64,000 nucleotides of DNA, from positions 313,257 to 377,256 of the forward strand of contig ML769384.1 of assembly GCA_009733575.1 (NCBI GenBank), written 5' to 3'. How positions within the stretch are numbered: the stretch's first letter is position 1; the number at the start of each line of letters is the position of its first letter. The translations under genes and the position numbers were made by a program. The notes under the pieces are model-generated. The model was not told the origin of the DNA. It did not search any database and saw nothing but the letters and a program-made list of their open reading frames with translations. Of the stretch, positions 22,858 to 34,060 are shown piece after piece. This stretch comes from Gymnopus androsaceus JB14. Taxonomy: Eukaryota; Basidiomycota; Agaricomycetes; Agaricales; Omphalotaceae.

Positions 22858-22959
22858 TATTAGACTGTTAGGACTCGGCGCCCGGATCGTAGCTCATTAT
22901 AAGTCACGTGTCAAGGCCGAGACGAATCCTTAAGTTCTTCTACTCCGAAGTGAACCTTC
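22858..22959. promoter_or_regulatory. bidirectional promoter between Sgf11 and the CBS/PB1 gene
   Basis: Only 102 bp separate the two start codons on opposite strands. It contains a perfect E-box CACGTG in GTCACGTG at 22903-22910, the form bound by fungal bHLH factors such as Cbf1/Pho4. Function inferred from position. Confidence 0.5.
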
Positions 22960-25304
22960 ATGTCCAGGATCCCGGTTCCTAGTTCTTCGCCTTCTCAACC
23001 TCGGAGCATGGCTGTATCTTCACCTGTCCCCTTTCCTGGAGAAAGGCCTTCTTCACCTGCTGGCTCGCGTCCTGGTCATTCCTCAATGTCCTCTCTTTCC
23101 GGCTTTCAATCAGAGACGCGAAAGAAAACTTCGAAAAGAGATGAAGTATGTTTCTTTTTTGAAAATTTAAACATTTATTAATATTACTGTTCTAGGCTAT
23201 ACGCAAAAAGATTGAATCCGAGCTTTCCCGAAAGCGTACAATCTCTACTACTCATATTCAACAGCGTCGGCGAGGAAACAAGCCATCTGCTCAAAAGGGT
23301 ACTGTAGCTGCGTTGAAGCCTTCTCCAGCTCTCACAGTGCCGGAGAACATCACTGTTGCAGAAGCCAGCCAGCTATGCGCTGCTAAAAGAACAGATTGTG
23401 TCCTTGTCGTAGACGATGAGGAAGGTTTGAGTGGTATCTTTACCGCGAAAGATTTGGCCTATCGAGTGTGTATTTGCGGTTTTATTCTGCTTCTCCTTTC
23501 TCACTGACTAGCACTAAATACCAGGTCACTGCTGAGGGCTTGGATCCTCATGTGACGCCGGTACACCAGATCATGACCCGGAACCCAATGGTCACGCAAG
23601 ATACAACCAGTGCTACCGAAGCGCTGCAGGTAATGGTGTCTCGACACTTCCGGCACTTGGTACGCGCGTTCTAGGCTCTCAAAATACCAATATCTCACTC
23701 TCGTTCTAGCCCGTCTGTAACGAAGATGGCAATGTTGTCGGTTTGCTCGATATCACCCGAGTCTTCCACGAAGCACTAGGCAAAGTCGAGCGTAGCTCTG
23801 CTGCCTCCGAGCAACTGTTCAACGCCATGGCCGGCGTTCAATCTGAACTTGGAACCGCAGGGTCTAATCCTCAGGCCGCCGCTATGTTAGCTTGGGCTGA
23901 AAAGTTGCGCGAAAAAACTGCTTTGCCTGATCTCACAACTGTCATGGACTCGAGAACTCAGCCGGCTACTGTCAGCCCCAAAACCACAGTTCGTGAGGTA
24001 GCCAAGCTGATGAAAGAGAGAAGGACAACCGCAGTGTGTGTTATGGAGAATACCGCCACATCCCCAGGAATGCCAACAGCATCGAGGATCGCAGGTATCT
24101 TCACCAGCAAGGATGTTGTTCTCCGTGTCATTGCTGCTGGACTGGACGCGGGAAGATGCAGTGTTGTTCGGGTGATGACGCCTCATCCTGATACCGCTCC
24201 TCCGACTCTCAGCGTCCACGATGCATTGAAGAAGATGCACAGTAAGTGATTATCCCTCTTCATCGATATCATGCTTATAGTTGATACAGCTGGTCATTAC
24301 CTCAATCTACCGGTATTGGAGGGTGACGGTCGCCTTGTCGCTATTGTGGATGTGCTTACACTGACATACGCGACGCTGGAGCAGGTAAGTTCCATTCGCG
24401 TAGACTAATAATGCCGCAACCTTCTTACAACGTTTGTCTTCAGATGAACGCCGTGAGCGCAGAGAACGGTGTCACCGAGACAGACGGAGGCCCAATGTGG
24501 AGCCGTTTCTTCGATTCTTTCGGCCAGGACGATACAGAATCCATGCTTTCTGGGTCTCATGCTCGCGCATTACAGTCGAACAACAGCTTCTCTCAAGCAC
24601 AGGCCTCGCCTCGTTCCGAAGTGCATCCCAATGACTCTGCCTCTGTCATGGATGATGAATCTGCCGTCAGTTACAACCAGAAGGGCACCCCCTCAATCAG
24701 CGTTCCTCCGCCTGTTGATGATGGACGTATGTATTCAAGTTCCGCACACCTAGCGGAAGGACCCATCGATTCCAGTCCCGACATGACAATATCGAGCACC
24801 TTCGGGAAATCGTTGCGGGCAAACTAGCCACTGATCCCTTCTTCACCGAATTCAAGCCATCGGACCCCAGCGTTGTTCCTCCAGATCCCATCGACTTTTT
24901 GTTATCCTTACACTGACGCAGACGGTGACACCGTTCTGATCACATCTGACCATGACGTTTCTGACGCAGTCAAAATCGCGAGAACCTCTGGCTCTGACCG
25001 TGTTGTGTTGTTTGTGCAAGGTGGTAAAGCTTGGGAGGAAGCAGGATCTGGGAAAAGTGAACAGAGGGCCGCGGAAACTGCTGCTGCTGCTCAGAAGGAG
25101 ATTCAAGAAGTGGAGAAGGTGGAAGTCGCTACGCCACTCAACAACTATCCCACACCACCCAACTTTCCTCCTCCTCCTCCTTTACCTCGAGATGATGTTA
25201 TGGGTATCCCAAAGGACTTGCTGCTCCCTGCGAGTATTGGTGCCCTAGCTGTTGTCATTATTGGGATATTCACAATTTCGAGATTGTCGGCCTCAAACTA
25301 TTAG
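22960..25304 (+). CDS. Four-CBS plus PB1 membrane-anchored protein (Mug70-like)
   Basis: Architecture matches S. pombe Mug70 (meiotically upregulated): four CBS repeats, a PB1 domain and a C-terminal transmembrane helix. CBS repeats are seen as ALTVPENITVAEASQLCAAK / GLSGIFTAKDLAYR, VHQIMTRNPMVTQDTTSATE / GLLDITRVFHEAL, TQPATVSPKTTVREVAKLMK / RIAGIFTSKDVVLRVIAAGL, and RVMTPHPDTAPPTLSVHDAL / LVAIVDVLTLTYATL. The PB1 domain reads TYVFKFRTPSGRTHRFQSRH ... DFLLSYTDADGDTVLITSDH (OPCA acidic loop). The membrane anchor is LPASIGALAVVIIGIFTISR near the end. The frame into PB1 needs one missing base restored at 24722-24727 (GATGATGGACG); as given, the PB1 part is out of frame. CBS modules usually sense adenine nucleotides; the ligand here is unknown. 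Confidence 0.85.
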
Positions 25305-25498
25305 CTTTTCCATTTATTGACGACTGACGTAGACGATATAACGAGGCTTTGCTAGAATCGGTTTCCTTTACCTTTGGATTACATGCTATTTCTTTTAATT
25401 TACGCCGTGATGTGTATTGCGATGGAGTTTCAGATGACTTCACAGTACAAGAATCGCCCTCAAATTCCCTACGGATATAATATACAATCTGAATCATA

Positions 25499-25869
25499 TC
25501 ATGTCCATATCAATTCTTTCCTCGCAAGTTTCCTTGTCCCTCCACTCCTCTGACTCTGACTGTTGGTGTAGAAGTAATACGCTCCGCCGAGCACTGCAAT
25601 CGCAAGGAAATTGGCTGCGTAGCGGTTAATGAGGGTGCGTCCACGAGAATAGTAATACACATACCTGCAACGAACCCCACGACACCTTGGCATACATCGA
25701 TTCCTAGCTTGAGGAAGCTTTGGAAGAGCTGTATTGTGCTAGTAAAGATGCTCATGAAGAAGGCAATTATAGCCTGGAAGACAGCCATTAACGAGTTGAA
25801 GAGGCCTGCGATAATGCTGCTGAGGGCATTGACAAATTCTGAGACGGCTGATGATAATGTGGGTGCCAT
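25499..25869 (-). CDS. small two-segment membrane protein
   Basis: Unrecognised protein of about 110 residues. Start chosen at 25869 (MAPTLSSAVSEFVNALSSII), the first Met followed by an amphipathic-hydrophobic run; an upstream in-frame extension is possible. The first exon is almost continuously hydrophobic (AVFQAIIAFFMSIFTSTIQL). A 50-nt intron follows GVVGFVA, and the second exon continues ANFLAIAVLGGAYYFYT, then a basic tail (RKLARKELIWT). Likely an integral membrane protein; no catalytic motif. Splice junctions and stop are clean. Confidence 0.6.
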
Positions 25870-26132
25870 GATGATATGTTTCGTTTCTTGTTCGTCCACT
25901 TGCCCCGACACACGACCTTTATAGCCTTCATGAAACCAAACCGCACGTCATTGGATCGTCACGCGTCATTACTTCATTGGAGCAAGAGTTACAGCCCTTT
26001 AAGTTTGGTGTAATTGTGTAAAGTATGAACACGAACACAACACGAACACGAGTAGAACACGCAAGCGTAATTAAATAACGTCCAGATGTCCACCTCCATC
26101 ATCAAGCTACGGAGACAACATTCTAGAGTTCT

Positions 26133-27264
26133 TCAACGAGCAGGCTGAGCGCGCGCAGCCTGTGGAGGAGCCAAAGAGCTTCCTCCCCACCTCACAACGA
26201 GTCCCTTTGCTTGCATCCACACATTGGTGAGGGTGGGGTTGCCTTGTCCAGTAACAGTCGCCTCGATGCGAGCAGTAGAAACAGCAACGGCTTCGCGAGT
26301 GAAATTGGACTGGTACCATCTTTGGCGGAGAAAGTGCGCGTAGATAATCGGAGAGAGAAGTGAGTTTTGGAATCAGCAAGGCGCCGAACAAGACGCGAAC
26401 GAAAATAATGAGTTCGGCGAATGCTACTGCTTTCATGGCAGTATCATAGTTCGCTATCGAAAGCATATAAGTACACATATGGCCGGGTAACGCTGTACAC
26501 ACCTTTTACCCAGGCTTGAAGTCGTTTGGCCAAGGGGATGAGGGGTAGGAGGACCGTCAGCTGTAGCTGGAGGACCGGGAGCAAGGAACTGCGGCATCAA
26601 GGTCGTGCGCGTAAAAGTGAGTGCATGGAACAGGGAGAAAATCATGTAAGGGTATCAAAGTAACTATAAACAGGGGCATTTGAAGTTGAAGGGGAAGATG
26701 GTAGTAGATTGACGCGTACTAGCAATGGGTTTCGAGGTCCACCAGAAGAACGCAAGAATGAAGTATTGCACATTCTACAACCTAGTCAGAAAATATACAT
26801 CTCGAAATTATTGAGCAATACTCACTTCATCAAGAAGAGCCTTTCTCGCATATGCCATGTTGGGTTGAGGGAGCTAGTAGGCCATCAGCGCCCACAATTA
26901 CATCATCGAGCAGCGTTGAGCTTACCCCCAAAGATTTGCTATGGACAACACTTAGAGCACAGTAAGAAAAAAATGGAGCCAAATCACTCACTGGCAAACG
27001 ATGGCATAACTGAGAATTGCACCAGTGTAGCACGCTATCGAACACGAGTCAAACCCTCCTCCAACAAAAACCTCAGCCTAGCAGAAACCGACCTTTATAC
27101 CAAACTGGAGACACATTTTTGAATGTAGCGTAAGAGAAGAAGTAGCGAATAGCTGAAAGCAGCAGAATAAAATGCCCAGAGGCCCACAAATAATGCTACC
27201 AAACCGAATATGAATATTTGAGAAGGAAAAAAGCAAAATTAGAGCACACCTGAGTCGTAGCCAT
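26133..27264 (-). CDS. TMEM33/Pom33-like ER-nuclear envelope protein, with base errors
   Basis: Multi-pass membrane protein resembling the Pom33/Per33/TMEM33 family, which shapes ER and nuclear-pore membranes. Minus strand, start 27264: MATTQ, intron, HYLWASGHFILLLSAIRYFF, SYATFKNVSPVWYK, intron, ACYTGAILSYAIVC, short exons, LPQPNMAYARKALLDE, NVQYFILAFFWWTSKPIA, MIFSLFHALTFTRTTLMPQF, then AELIIFVRVLFGALLI, NSLLSPIIYAHFLRQRWYQS, NFTREAVAVSTARIEATVTG and stop at 26133-26135. The last 500 bp need three separate one-base removals (near 26646, 26530 and 26367) to keep this reading, although the residues themselves look conserved. Family assignment rests on my recollection of the family layout and is moderate. 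Divergent from the Gfd2-like gene. Confidence 0.6.
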
Positions 27265-27540
27265 CTATTGTTTACAAAAGAATCACAAAAAATACAATCG
27301 CTGGAGCGTGCTGAGGAGATTTCAACTTTGTGATGAGAGGAGACGAAGAACGTGCAAAAAATGGGACAGGCCTCGTTCAACACGTCATGTCTTAGCGGCC
27401 CGTAAGTGGTTTTTATGGGCGCTAAGCTTACTTGAAATTTCCAAGTCCCTCTATCTCCAACTACGACCAGCCCAACTTCACATTCATTCCTTGTTCGTTA
27501 TTGGAACTAAACCCGGCTCCCTCTCATCTTCGTACAATTC

Positions 27541-29528
27541 ATGTCTGAATTTCAACTCGTCGATCCCAGAGGCTGGGAGTACGATTTGCATTCTGTATTT
27601 CTTTGTTTTTCCTTGTCCAGCTCTCTGCTAACGGATTCGCCAGGTCTACTCCGCTTACATTGGGTACTTTCAAACGCACAACATTCCCTGGTAGCGTATA
27701 TCCTTCCTTTCAAATCCTCCGAGCTAACCGTTATTTAGGTACGACAAGTCTTGGGGCCATTTGTTCTCGACCTTCGAAAACTTTCTAGCCCTTGACAATG
27801 GATGGCCCGTCATCATTGTAACAGATGCTCGGACAGGTAGGGCACATATTGTTACCAGATTGAATTCCATTGGAGGTGTGTTTCTACTTCTGTCCCGCAT
27901 TGTCTTCTCTAATCTCTGATCTCGGTTTAGCATTTCTGAAAATGATAAAGACGCGGTAGGTCTAGTACGCTTCATGTATCTTTGACCACGTTCCTTGAAT
28001 AGCGCTGGTTACAGGTTCGGCGAAACACTACCCCAAGCATCGAACATGGTGCAAGTTGAACCATTCGAAACAACCAAACGCCATCTCCGCCATGTCTCCG
28101 ATCTTGCAACGTACAGAAAGCTCCATAATACCCTTCCAGCTGCCGTCCTTGTAGCACAAAAACTCCGCGTACGTAACGGAGAACCCGACTCAATCCACGA
28201 TCTGTGGGATAAGCAGGACAAAACCTTCCTCGCGATTGACTTGGAGTGGAGTGAGCGCAACGAGAAGAGCTGTTTAGAATGGGGTTACGCTGCGGTGAGA
28301 TGTGGGCCTTTAAGATCGTAAGCTAGTAGTCTCTCTTGCTGATTACGCTTACTGACTACTTCCTGTCTTTTAGACTAGGGGTATGGCCACCGGTCCCGGA
28401 TGAAAATTACAGGTGTGTAGCTCTTCATTTACCTTTGAGACGCGTTTGACACGTCATAAATAGGAAAGGCCACTATATTGTTCAAGAGTACGTTGATAAA
28501 GTCGTGAATAAATACTGTCCCACGTATCCCTGGCATGTACGTTGTTCGCGCTCTTGTCTTCAATACTTACTGACAACCCAAAATAGTACTCGGTACGAAT
28601 GATAAGCGCCAACTCGCTCCACTGACTGAATGCCCTATCTTAGTTTGGCGAAAGTCAAGTGATATCGAAGTCAAGGCTCCCGGAATTAATTCAGGCTGTG
28701 ATTAGGTTGGTGCCTGCATTTAGCCAGCTTTTACGGATAACTGAAATGGCAGTACGGAACCCATAGTAGTCTAGCAAGCCCTGACTCCGAGACGATGGCG
28801 AATAACCTTGTTCTTGTCACTCACGGAGCCGGTGGGGATCTAGCCCGGCTTGAAGAGATGAAGATTAGTGAGCCGACTTGTTGCCATTGGTTAGCTTTCT
28901 GTCTGTTGGCTGACGAACCTTTGTAGAGCTCCCGCACAACATGCTCATCGTCGACACGGCTGTCTTTGAACGGAACCTTTACAAGCAAGGCTCTCGTCCG
29001 TACATGGTAGACCCCAAAACCAACACTGAGCGTCAATCAGGGTCTACGTTATCCTTGGAAAACCTCCTCCGGTCTTTCGCCATGACATCCCACAAAGATA
29101 GCATCGTTCTACCGAATATCAAGTTTCACAATTCCGGCAATGACGCTTTCATGTGTCTCTTTGCCCTCCAGATGCTCATTGACCCAAGGGGCGTCAAGGT
29201 CCCCACTCCCAAGCACGCCAGTCGTAACGTCAACATGGGCGCTATGACTATGCCCATGATGAGGGCCCCCATTCCACCGGCACTGATGATCCCTCAGACG
29301 TTCTACACTGGGTACGCTACCGTTGGTGGTCTGCCCACGCCTAATGGGCAGCGCATGTCGATGTATGATTTATCGTCAGAGTTTGGACAAATGCGAATGG
29401 GCAATGGGGAAAGCCCCAAGCAGCCCTCACGCTCCGCTTCCAAATCGCCTGGTCCGCGATTGACTCCGGGCGGCGGAAGTACGCGGAACTTGAGAAGGTT
29501 GAGTGGATTCAGATTTGGCGACGAGTGA
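27541..29528 (+). CDS. Gfd2/YDR514C-like protein with DEDD exonuclease fold
   Basis: Protein of the fungal Gfd2/YDR514C C-terminal domain family, an RNase H-like DEDDh exonuclease fold. Start MSEFQLVDPRGWEYDLHS; exons join to VYSAYIGYFQTHNIPW and YDKSWGHLFSTFENFLALDN. The nuclease-like domain shows the expected acidic residues: FLAIDLEWSERNEKSCLEWG (D-x-E), LVTHGAGGDLARLEEMKI (D) and FHNSGNDAFMCLFALQML (H...D). Between them, PWH-YS-FGESQVI is assembled through a 6-nt microexon (28587-28592). SISRLPELIQAVI-type sequence joins SLASPDSETMANNLV by using the acceptor at the TAG ending 28771. The C-terminal tail is Met/Pro/Ser-rich and ends RRLSGFRFGDE. Activity on RNA or DNA is not shown. No frame problems, unlike its neighbour. 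Confidence 0.75.
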
Positions 29529-30235
29529 TCAAACAGGGAGATCATTGACTGGTTTAGTCTCCTGATCCACGGACGAACGTTACGAGTTCTTCTACTTATG
29601 GCAGCGACTTTGAGTTCTGGGTTTTTTTCGGGGCACTAGATTTCCTTTTCTTGATGATCTGGACGACGGGACACTGTATGGACATTTTTTGATTTTTATG
29701 AGCAAAGGTTACGAATTTTTGTGAAGCATTGGACTTCTAAACGACACTGGACATTTTCTTTACGTTCACCTGCATAAATTAGAATTTCTTGGACTTGGAC
29801 TTCGAATTGCATATATAGCACTCTTCATACTGTACACTCTCTGAATTGTTTTTCGATTGCATACCTGGCGAGACGGAATCGACGCGTGAACTCAACGATC
29901 AACGTATCTCGACTAGCTTGATGATCAATCCCTTTATAAAGAAACCTAAGGTGTGTTTCAGTTACACTGTTCAGTCAGTGTTGAGAGCGTATTGAATATT
30001 GTTCACTGGACCACTCCAGAATAACGCGTATTCCACTATTCAAGCTCAGTGACTAAGGATTTAACTGCTCACCACTCGGAGAATAGATATAATCATAGAT
30101 GTGGCGTTATCTTGTCGCCTGGGTTAGTCGTCAGATAATAAAGCGAGTTTGAATTCTTAAATGTAGATATAGGTCAAAAGTCAAGGCTCGAGTACTCAGC
30201 TCCGACCGATTTCTCTGTTGAAATGGCACGAGTTG
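29529..30235. other. intergenic, nothing recognised
   Basis: A/T-rich 3' flank of the Gfd2-like gene and of the convergent hydrolase gene. No coding sequence seen. Confidence 0.4.
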
Positions 30236-31412
30236 TCAATCCTGCTCTGTCAACCATGCTCCAACCTGCTTCACGAATCTCTCCTTTTCCTCAAAATGGA
30301 GGAGATGGCTTGAATTCGAGAACTTGACCCACTTTACCCTAGGTATCTCCCGGAATAAGCGGGGCCACTGCTTCGTCAGACCAGTCGTATTGACCATTGA
30401 GGAGCAGCGTAGGAACACCGATATTATGGGCGGTCTCTACAGATGACCAGCCTTTCAAGCTTCCCGTTAGCTTGCGAGGGTTATCTCCAAACCTATTTGT
30501 TTGTGATTCAGAGAACTTCGTCTAGTCATTCTTGAGCTTACAATGTATGCAAAGCATCTCCATCTTTACCCCTGTAAGACATGCTCTCGAGCAGCTCATT
30601 TGGCCATTCCTCCAGCCGACAAAAATTTCGTGCATAAATGCCGTTACTGCTTTCTGGTATTCTTCACTATCTGTTGTCCCCTCTGTCTCGTGTTTGTTCA
30701 ACGCTTCTCGTATCTCCTTGGGTGCTTTCTCCCTTCGCACTTCCATCATGTCATTCAATAGTTCAACCGATGCCGCTGGACTATAAAGAACTTGTTTTCG
30801 CATCCCGGATGATAGATTCTGTTGCGCCGAAGATATCTCTAGTCCCATAACCGTTCCGAATGAGTGGCCCATGAAATCGTATCTGTCTGCAATTTTGAGA
30901 TACTTGACCAATCCTTTCAATTGCTCTACAAAGAGATCGACCGTCCAGAACTCAGCGTTGCCCGCTTCCGCAGGGAAGTGACTAGAAAGCCCAAAGCCGA
31001 GCTGGTCGTACAGAACAATTGGTATGGAGTATTCGGTTGTAAGTTGCGACACTGGATTATTTAAGAATGAATATCTCTAGTAGACGACTGGAAATATGAA
31101 AACAAACACGATGTCAAATAATGGTGGGTTGCAGCACCCCCATGAGCGACAATAAGGGGAACTTGGTTTGTGCTTTCCAGATCTCCAAATACAGTGTACC
31201 AAGTCTCTGCTGGTACCCCATTGAAACTGATTGTAAAAGGCGCCTTGCCAGATACATTGGGCAATATCGAGCCTGATGATACAGTAATCAAAACCCCGGT
31301 TGGATGCATCTTTTCACTCACCTGTACTGAATGTAGCTTGGGCGGTTTCGGCGTAGGAATCCATTAACGACACGGAAAGAAAGAGTAGTAGTGCTAGTGC
31401 TAGGATTGGCAT
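30236..31412 (-). CDS. secreted S33-type alpha/beta hydrolase (proline iminopeptidase-like), probably damaged
   Basis: Resembles peptidase family S33 / amino-acid amidase enzymes. The start at 31412 gives a signal peptide MPILALALLLFLSVSLMDSY. The next exon gives GSILPNVSGKAPFTISFNGV, then VPLIVAHGGAATHHYL (oxyanion HGG). Further on: IPIVLYDQLGFGLSSHFP, the nucleophile elbow DFMGHSFGTVMGLEIS, YQKAVTAFMHEIF, LEEWPNELLESMSYRGKD, VPTLLLNGQYDWSDEAV (acid residue) and VKWVKFSNSSHLLHFEEKER (catalytic His), stop at 30236-30238. The correct frame needs two one-base additions (about 30619-30627 and 30361-30372), and the junction near 31090 is off by one. The residue pattern is intact, so it is either recently inactivated or misread. 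It lies 470 bp downstream of, and on the same strand as, a UstYa-like gene. Confidence 0.65.
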
Positions 31413-31884
31413 GGAATGGTTACACGAGAATCAACACACTGCTGCGAGGCACAGTGGGTGGAAATGGGTGTACTAAAGATATCCAGACTGTTCACTGTTC
31501 AGGTTATATCAGGATTCAAAACCATTGGTGGGTACGACCGGTACATAACGAGAGATAGGGGATCCATATATGATGGGCTAGACTTGAACCACTCCCTGCT
31601 GTCACTTCGCTGGCGCCTTTTCGACTGTCATCAAGGTGTCAACACCGAAGTTACTGGCTCGAGTCTAATGATGGGCCTCCATCATGATCAGGCCATTTGG
31701 ACCGGTGTGAGTTAAGTGTATCAAAACTTCCACTTAAATACTTACAAGGGCGGTCATGTCGGAAAGATATTCAGATCCTTATGGTATAGATCCCGCTATC
31801 TCGATCTATCCAGTATCTTTACCAAATACACGGTATATACATGGTCCGACGAGTCCAGAGCGGTATAAGTATGGTACTCTACTG

Positions 31885-32555
31885 CTACAAGGGAGCCAAG
31901 CAATCGAGTTCATCTGAGTTTGCAGAGATATTATACAAAGCCTGGAAGTTGCGGCATGTGTGGACAGTGCCATCACCGCCTCGTATTCCAGTCCCATTAC
32001 TGAAGTAAATTGCATGCTCCAAAGCGGAATCCGCATTGCACATCACTCCCTGACGAAGGTAAATGAGACAGTGCTGGATATGCTCAAACGATGCGAATTC
32101 AGTGTTGTTTGCCATCTTTTCAAGGGTCTCGTTGCTCGCCAACCCGTACTGCACCTCGATAACACGACGGAGACTGTCAAGACAGTGCATCGCATGGAAC
32201 GCACTAATGCCAAGCTTAACCGTGTAATTCTGAACGGAAGCCTTGAAGAAACCATTATTGGGTGGCATGAACATAGCCCATTCAGCGTCTGCAGCTGCCC
32301 CCGATTGTGCAAAGGCAGTTGATTCTTCAAAGGTCACAGATAGTGAATCTGATTTGCGAATTTAAGGCGTGGATTTGAAGATTGTGTCACAAAGCACTAA
32401 CCTTGCATATAATCTGCGAATGTTGTCTTTTCAATATCCGCAATAATGGTTAGATTCACAACATCTGAGTAAAGAAACGTCAACTCAGAATACGGCGATG
32501 GAAAAATGGAAACAACTACCGGACAATGGACTGTCTCCTGGCCCGCAAACTGCAT
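31885..32555 (-). CDS. UstYa-like (DUF3328) oxidase
   Basis: Belongs to the DUF3328/UstYa family, copper- or metal-dependent oxidases that cyclise or hydroxylate fungal peptides and related metabolites. Both hallmark motifs are present: HAMHCLDSLR and HIQHCLIYLRQGVMCNADSA (two HxxHC). The C-terminus is the family-typical VHTCRNFQAL. Exon 1 starts at 32555 (MQFAGQETVHCPVVVSIFPS) and reads to FADYMQ; after a short intron come SLSVTFEESTAFAQSG and WAMFMPPNNGFFKAS. The N-terminal membrane helix common in the family is not obvious, so an upstream exon may be missing. Stop at 31885-31887. The neighbouring S33 hydrolase suggests, but does not prove, a small peptide-processing locus; no precursor gene with repeated cores and KR sites is visible nearby. 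Confidence 0.8.
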
Positions 32556-32754
32556 CAGTTCCAAACCAGCCAAAAAGTAACGTGGATGTAAGCTGGAGGG
32601 ATAAGACGAAAGGTGAACTGATCAAAAAAACAAAACCAACAGTTAAAAACAACATCTCAGTGGAAACGTAGGGAAAGAATGTTTGGGAGTATCCGAAATG
32701 TTGACCTTTTATAACTCAACTAGCATTCGGGGTTCCTCAGGTTTCATTTCTTCA

Positions 32755-32925
32755 ACATCAGCGAAACCTGGGTGTGCTGTATAGAACTCGATAGTTCTAT
32801 ACAGCGCTTATAGCATCCATAGCAAGGGTCCCCTATGTACAGAGCTATAGCATGCTATAGACTACTGTGGAGTGCTATAGCACGTTGTGTATTTCATTGT
32901 AACCAACACCCAGGTTTGCTGATGA
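32755..32925. mobile_element. MITE-like element with terminal inverted repeats
   Basis: Outer inverted repeats ACATCAGCGAAACCTGGGTG (32755-32774) and CACCCAGGTTTGCTGATGA (32907-32925) pair with one gap. Inside lie a perfect 13-bp-arm hairpin (32776-32805, arms GCTGTATAGAACT), the 16-bp palindrome CTATAGCATGCTATAG (32845-32860) and the palindrome GTGCTATAGCAC (32872-32883). No coding capacity. Small size, nested symmetry and A/T content suit a non-autonomous DNA element; a target-site duplication was not identified. Confidence 0.55.
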
Positions 32926-33046
32926 ATCATAGCGGTTAATGGATAGAATTTCGACTTAATTTTGTAAATAAATATCTATCCAGCTTCCGATGATTTAATC
33001 AGTGGAGAATTGGGGAGAGGCAGGTAGGGGAGTATTCAGAATATTT

Positions 33047-33113
33047 CATCTGCAAAACCTGGGTGTTCGGTTAAGCATGGTAGGGGTCCAGAGCGCCTAC
33101 AGTTTTGCAGATG
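33047..33113. repeat. second short inverted-repeat element
   Basis: Perfect 12-bp inverted repeat CATCTGCAAAAC (33047-33058) / GTTTTGCAGATG (33102-33113). The left arm runs into AACCTGGGTG, shared with the element at 32755, suggesting relation or a nested remnant. Confidence 0.45.
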
Positions 33114-34060
33114 TTACTTACCTTCTATGATCTTGCTGCGAGCGCCTTGACTGGCATTCCCGAGTTCCGGGGCTCCCTAACTAGTCAATCATAGCGTTTA
33201 ACAAGGCCATCGTAATTAACCCTGTGTTGGTTAACCAGTTTTATCGACTTGCTCGACCCAAACAAGCAGGTCAATTCAGGATTCGGCCGTTTTCGTTCAC
33301 ATAGATTATTCATAGTACAAACTATATACTTTACATATAATAATTTAAAGGCGCTTTTTACGATGAAAGAGATCATCATTTTGGCTTCCATCAGGAAAAG
33401 GGGGTCAAAAACTTTCCGGCAATTGCGGCCTGCTCACCCATCTTGCAAAAAGTCTCCGCAAGCCCCCCATTTGTTGATGCCGGTCTTGAAGCTTGAAAGT
33501 TGACTACGCAGATATTTCGCTTATCGAGGGCAACCAAGTTTCAGACTTGAAACGCAGATAGAACGCAAGAATGTTCGTTGAACTGCACGGGATGTTTGCT
33601 CCGCGAGTAGACGGGTGATAATCGATAATTCGATTGTTGATCAGTCTGCGCGCGCCTCGATGATAAGTATTTGTATTTTCCGAGGAGCAGTAACCGCATA
33701 TAATCAGCATAAATACATGCATAGATGCATGCGCTGGAATAATAGCTGTTCGTCAAAAAAAACATCATATTTATCACTTTACGCCCAAGTCTACATTGTC
33801 ATCCGTCTTCTCTTCCACCAGTAGCAATAATTCCTCTGAATGCAGCCACTGATCGTCCACTTGAAACCGCTCTAAATCTTCTTTGGTATCAAAAAGACCC
33901 AATATTGCATTGCCAATTGGCGCTGGTTAACCCTTGAGTTTGTGAGAGGATTCAATGGACTAGTGTATCTCCTGATTTGGCCGTCAATTGAAGCTTCTTA
34001 TATAACACAACCGGCGCTGCGCCAGGATCCAGATAGTTCGCATCTTGACCGGAGCTCACC
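33114..34060. other. intergenic, nothing recognised
   Basis: A/T-rich sequence with only short ORFs on both strands; no domain or further clear repeat. The last 100 bases form the probable promoter of the membrane-protein gene starting at 34061. Confidence 0.35.

Noticed and set aside
26709..27122. 137-codon + strand ORF
   Set aside because: Antisense to the spliced TMEM33-like gene, whose exons are supported by conserved motifs and splice sites.
31960..32330. + strand 120-codon ORF and a second minus frame over the UstYa-like gene
   Set aside because: Shadow frames; only the frame with HAMHC and HIQHC motifs is family-consistent.
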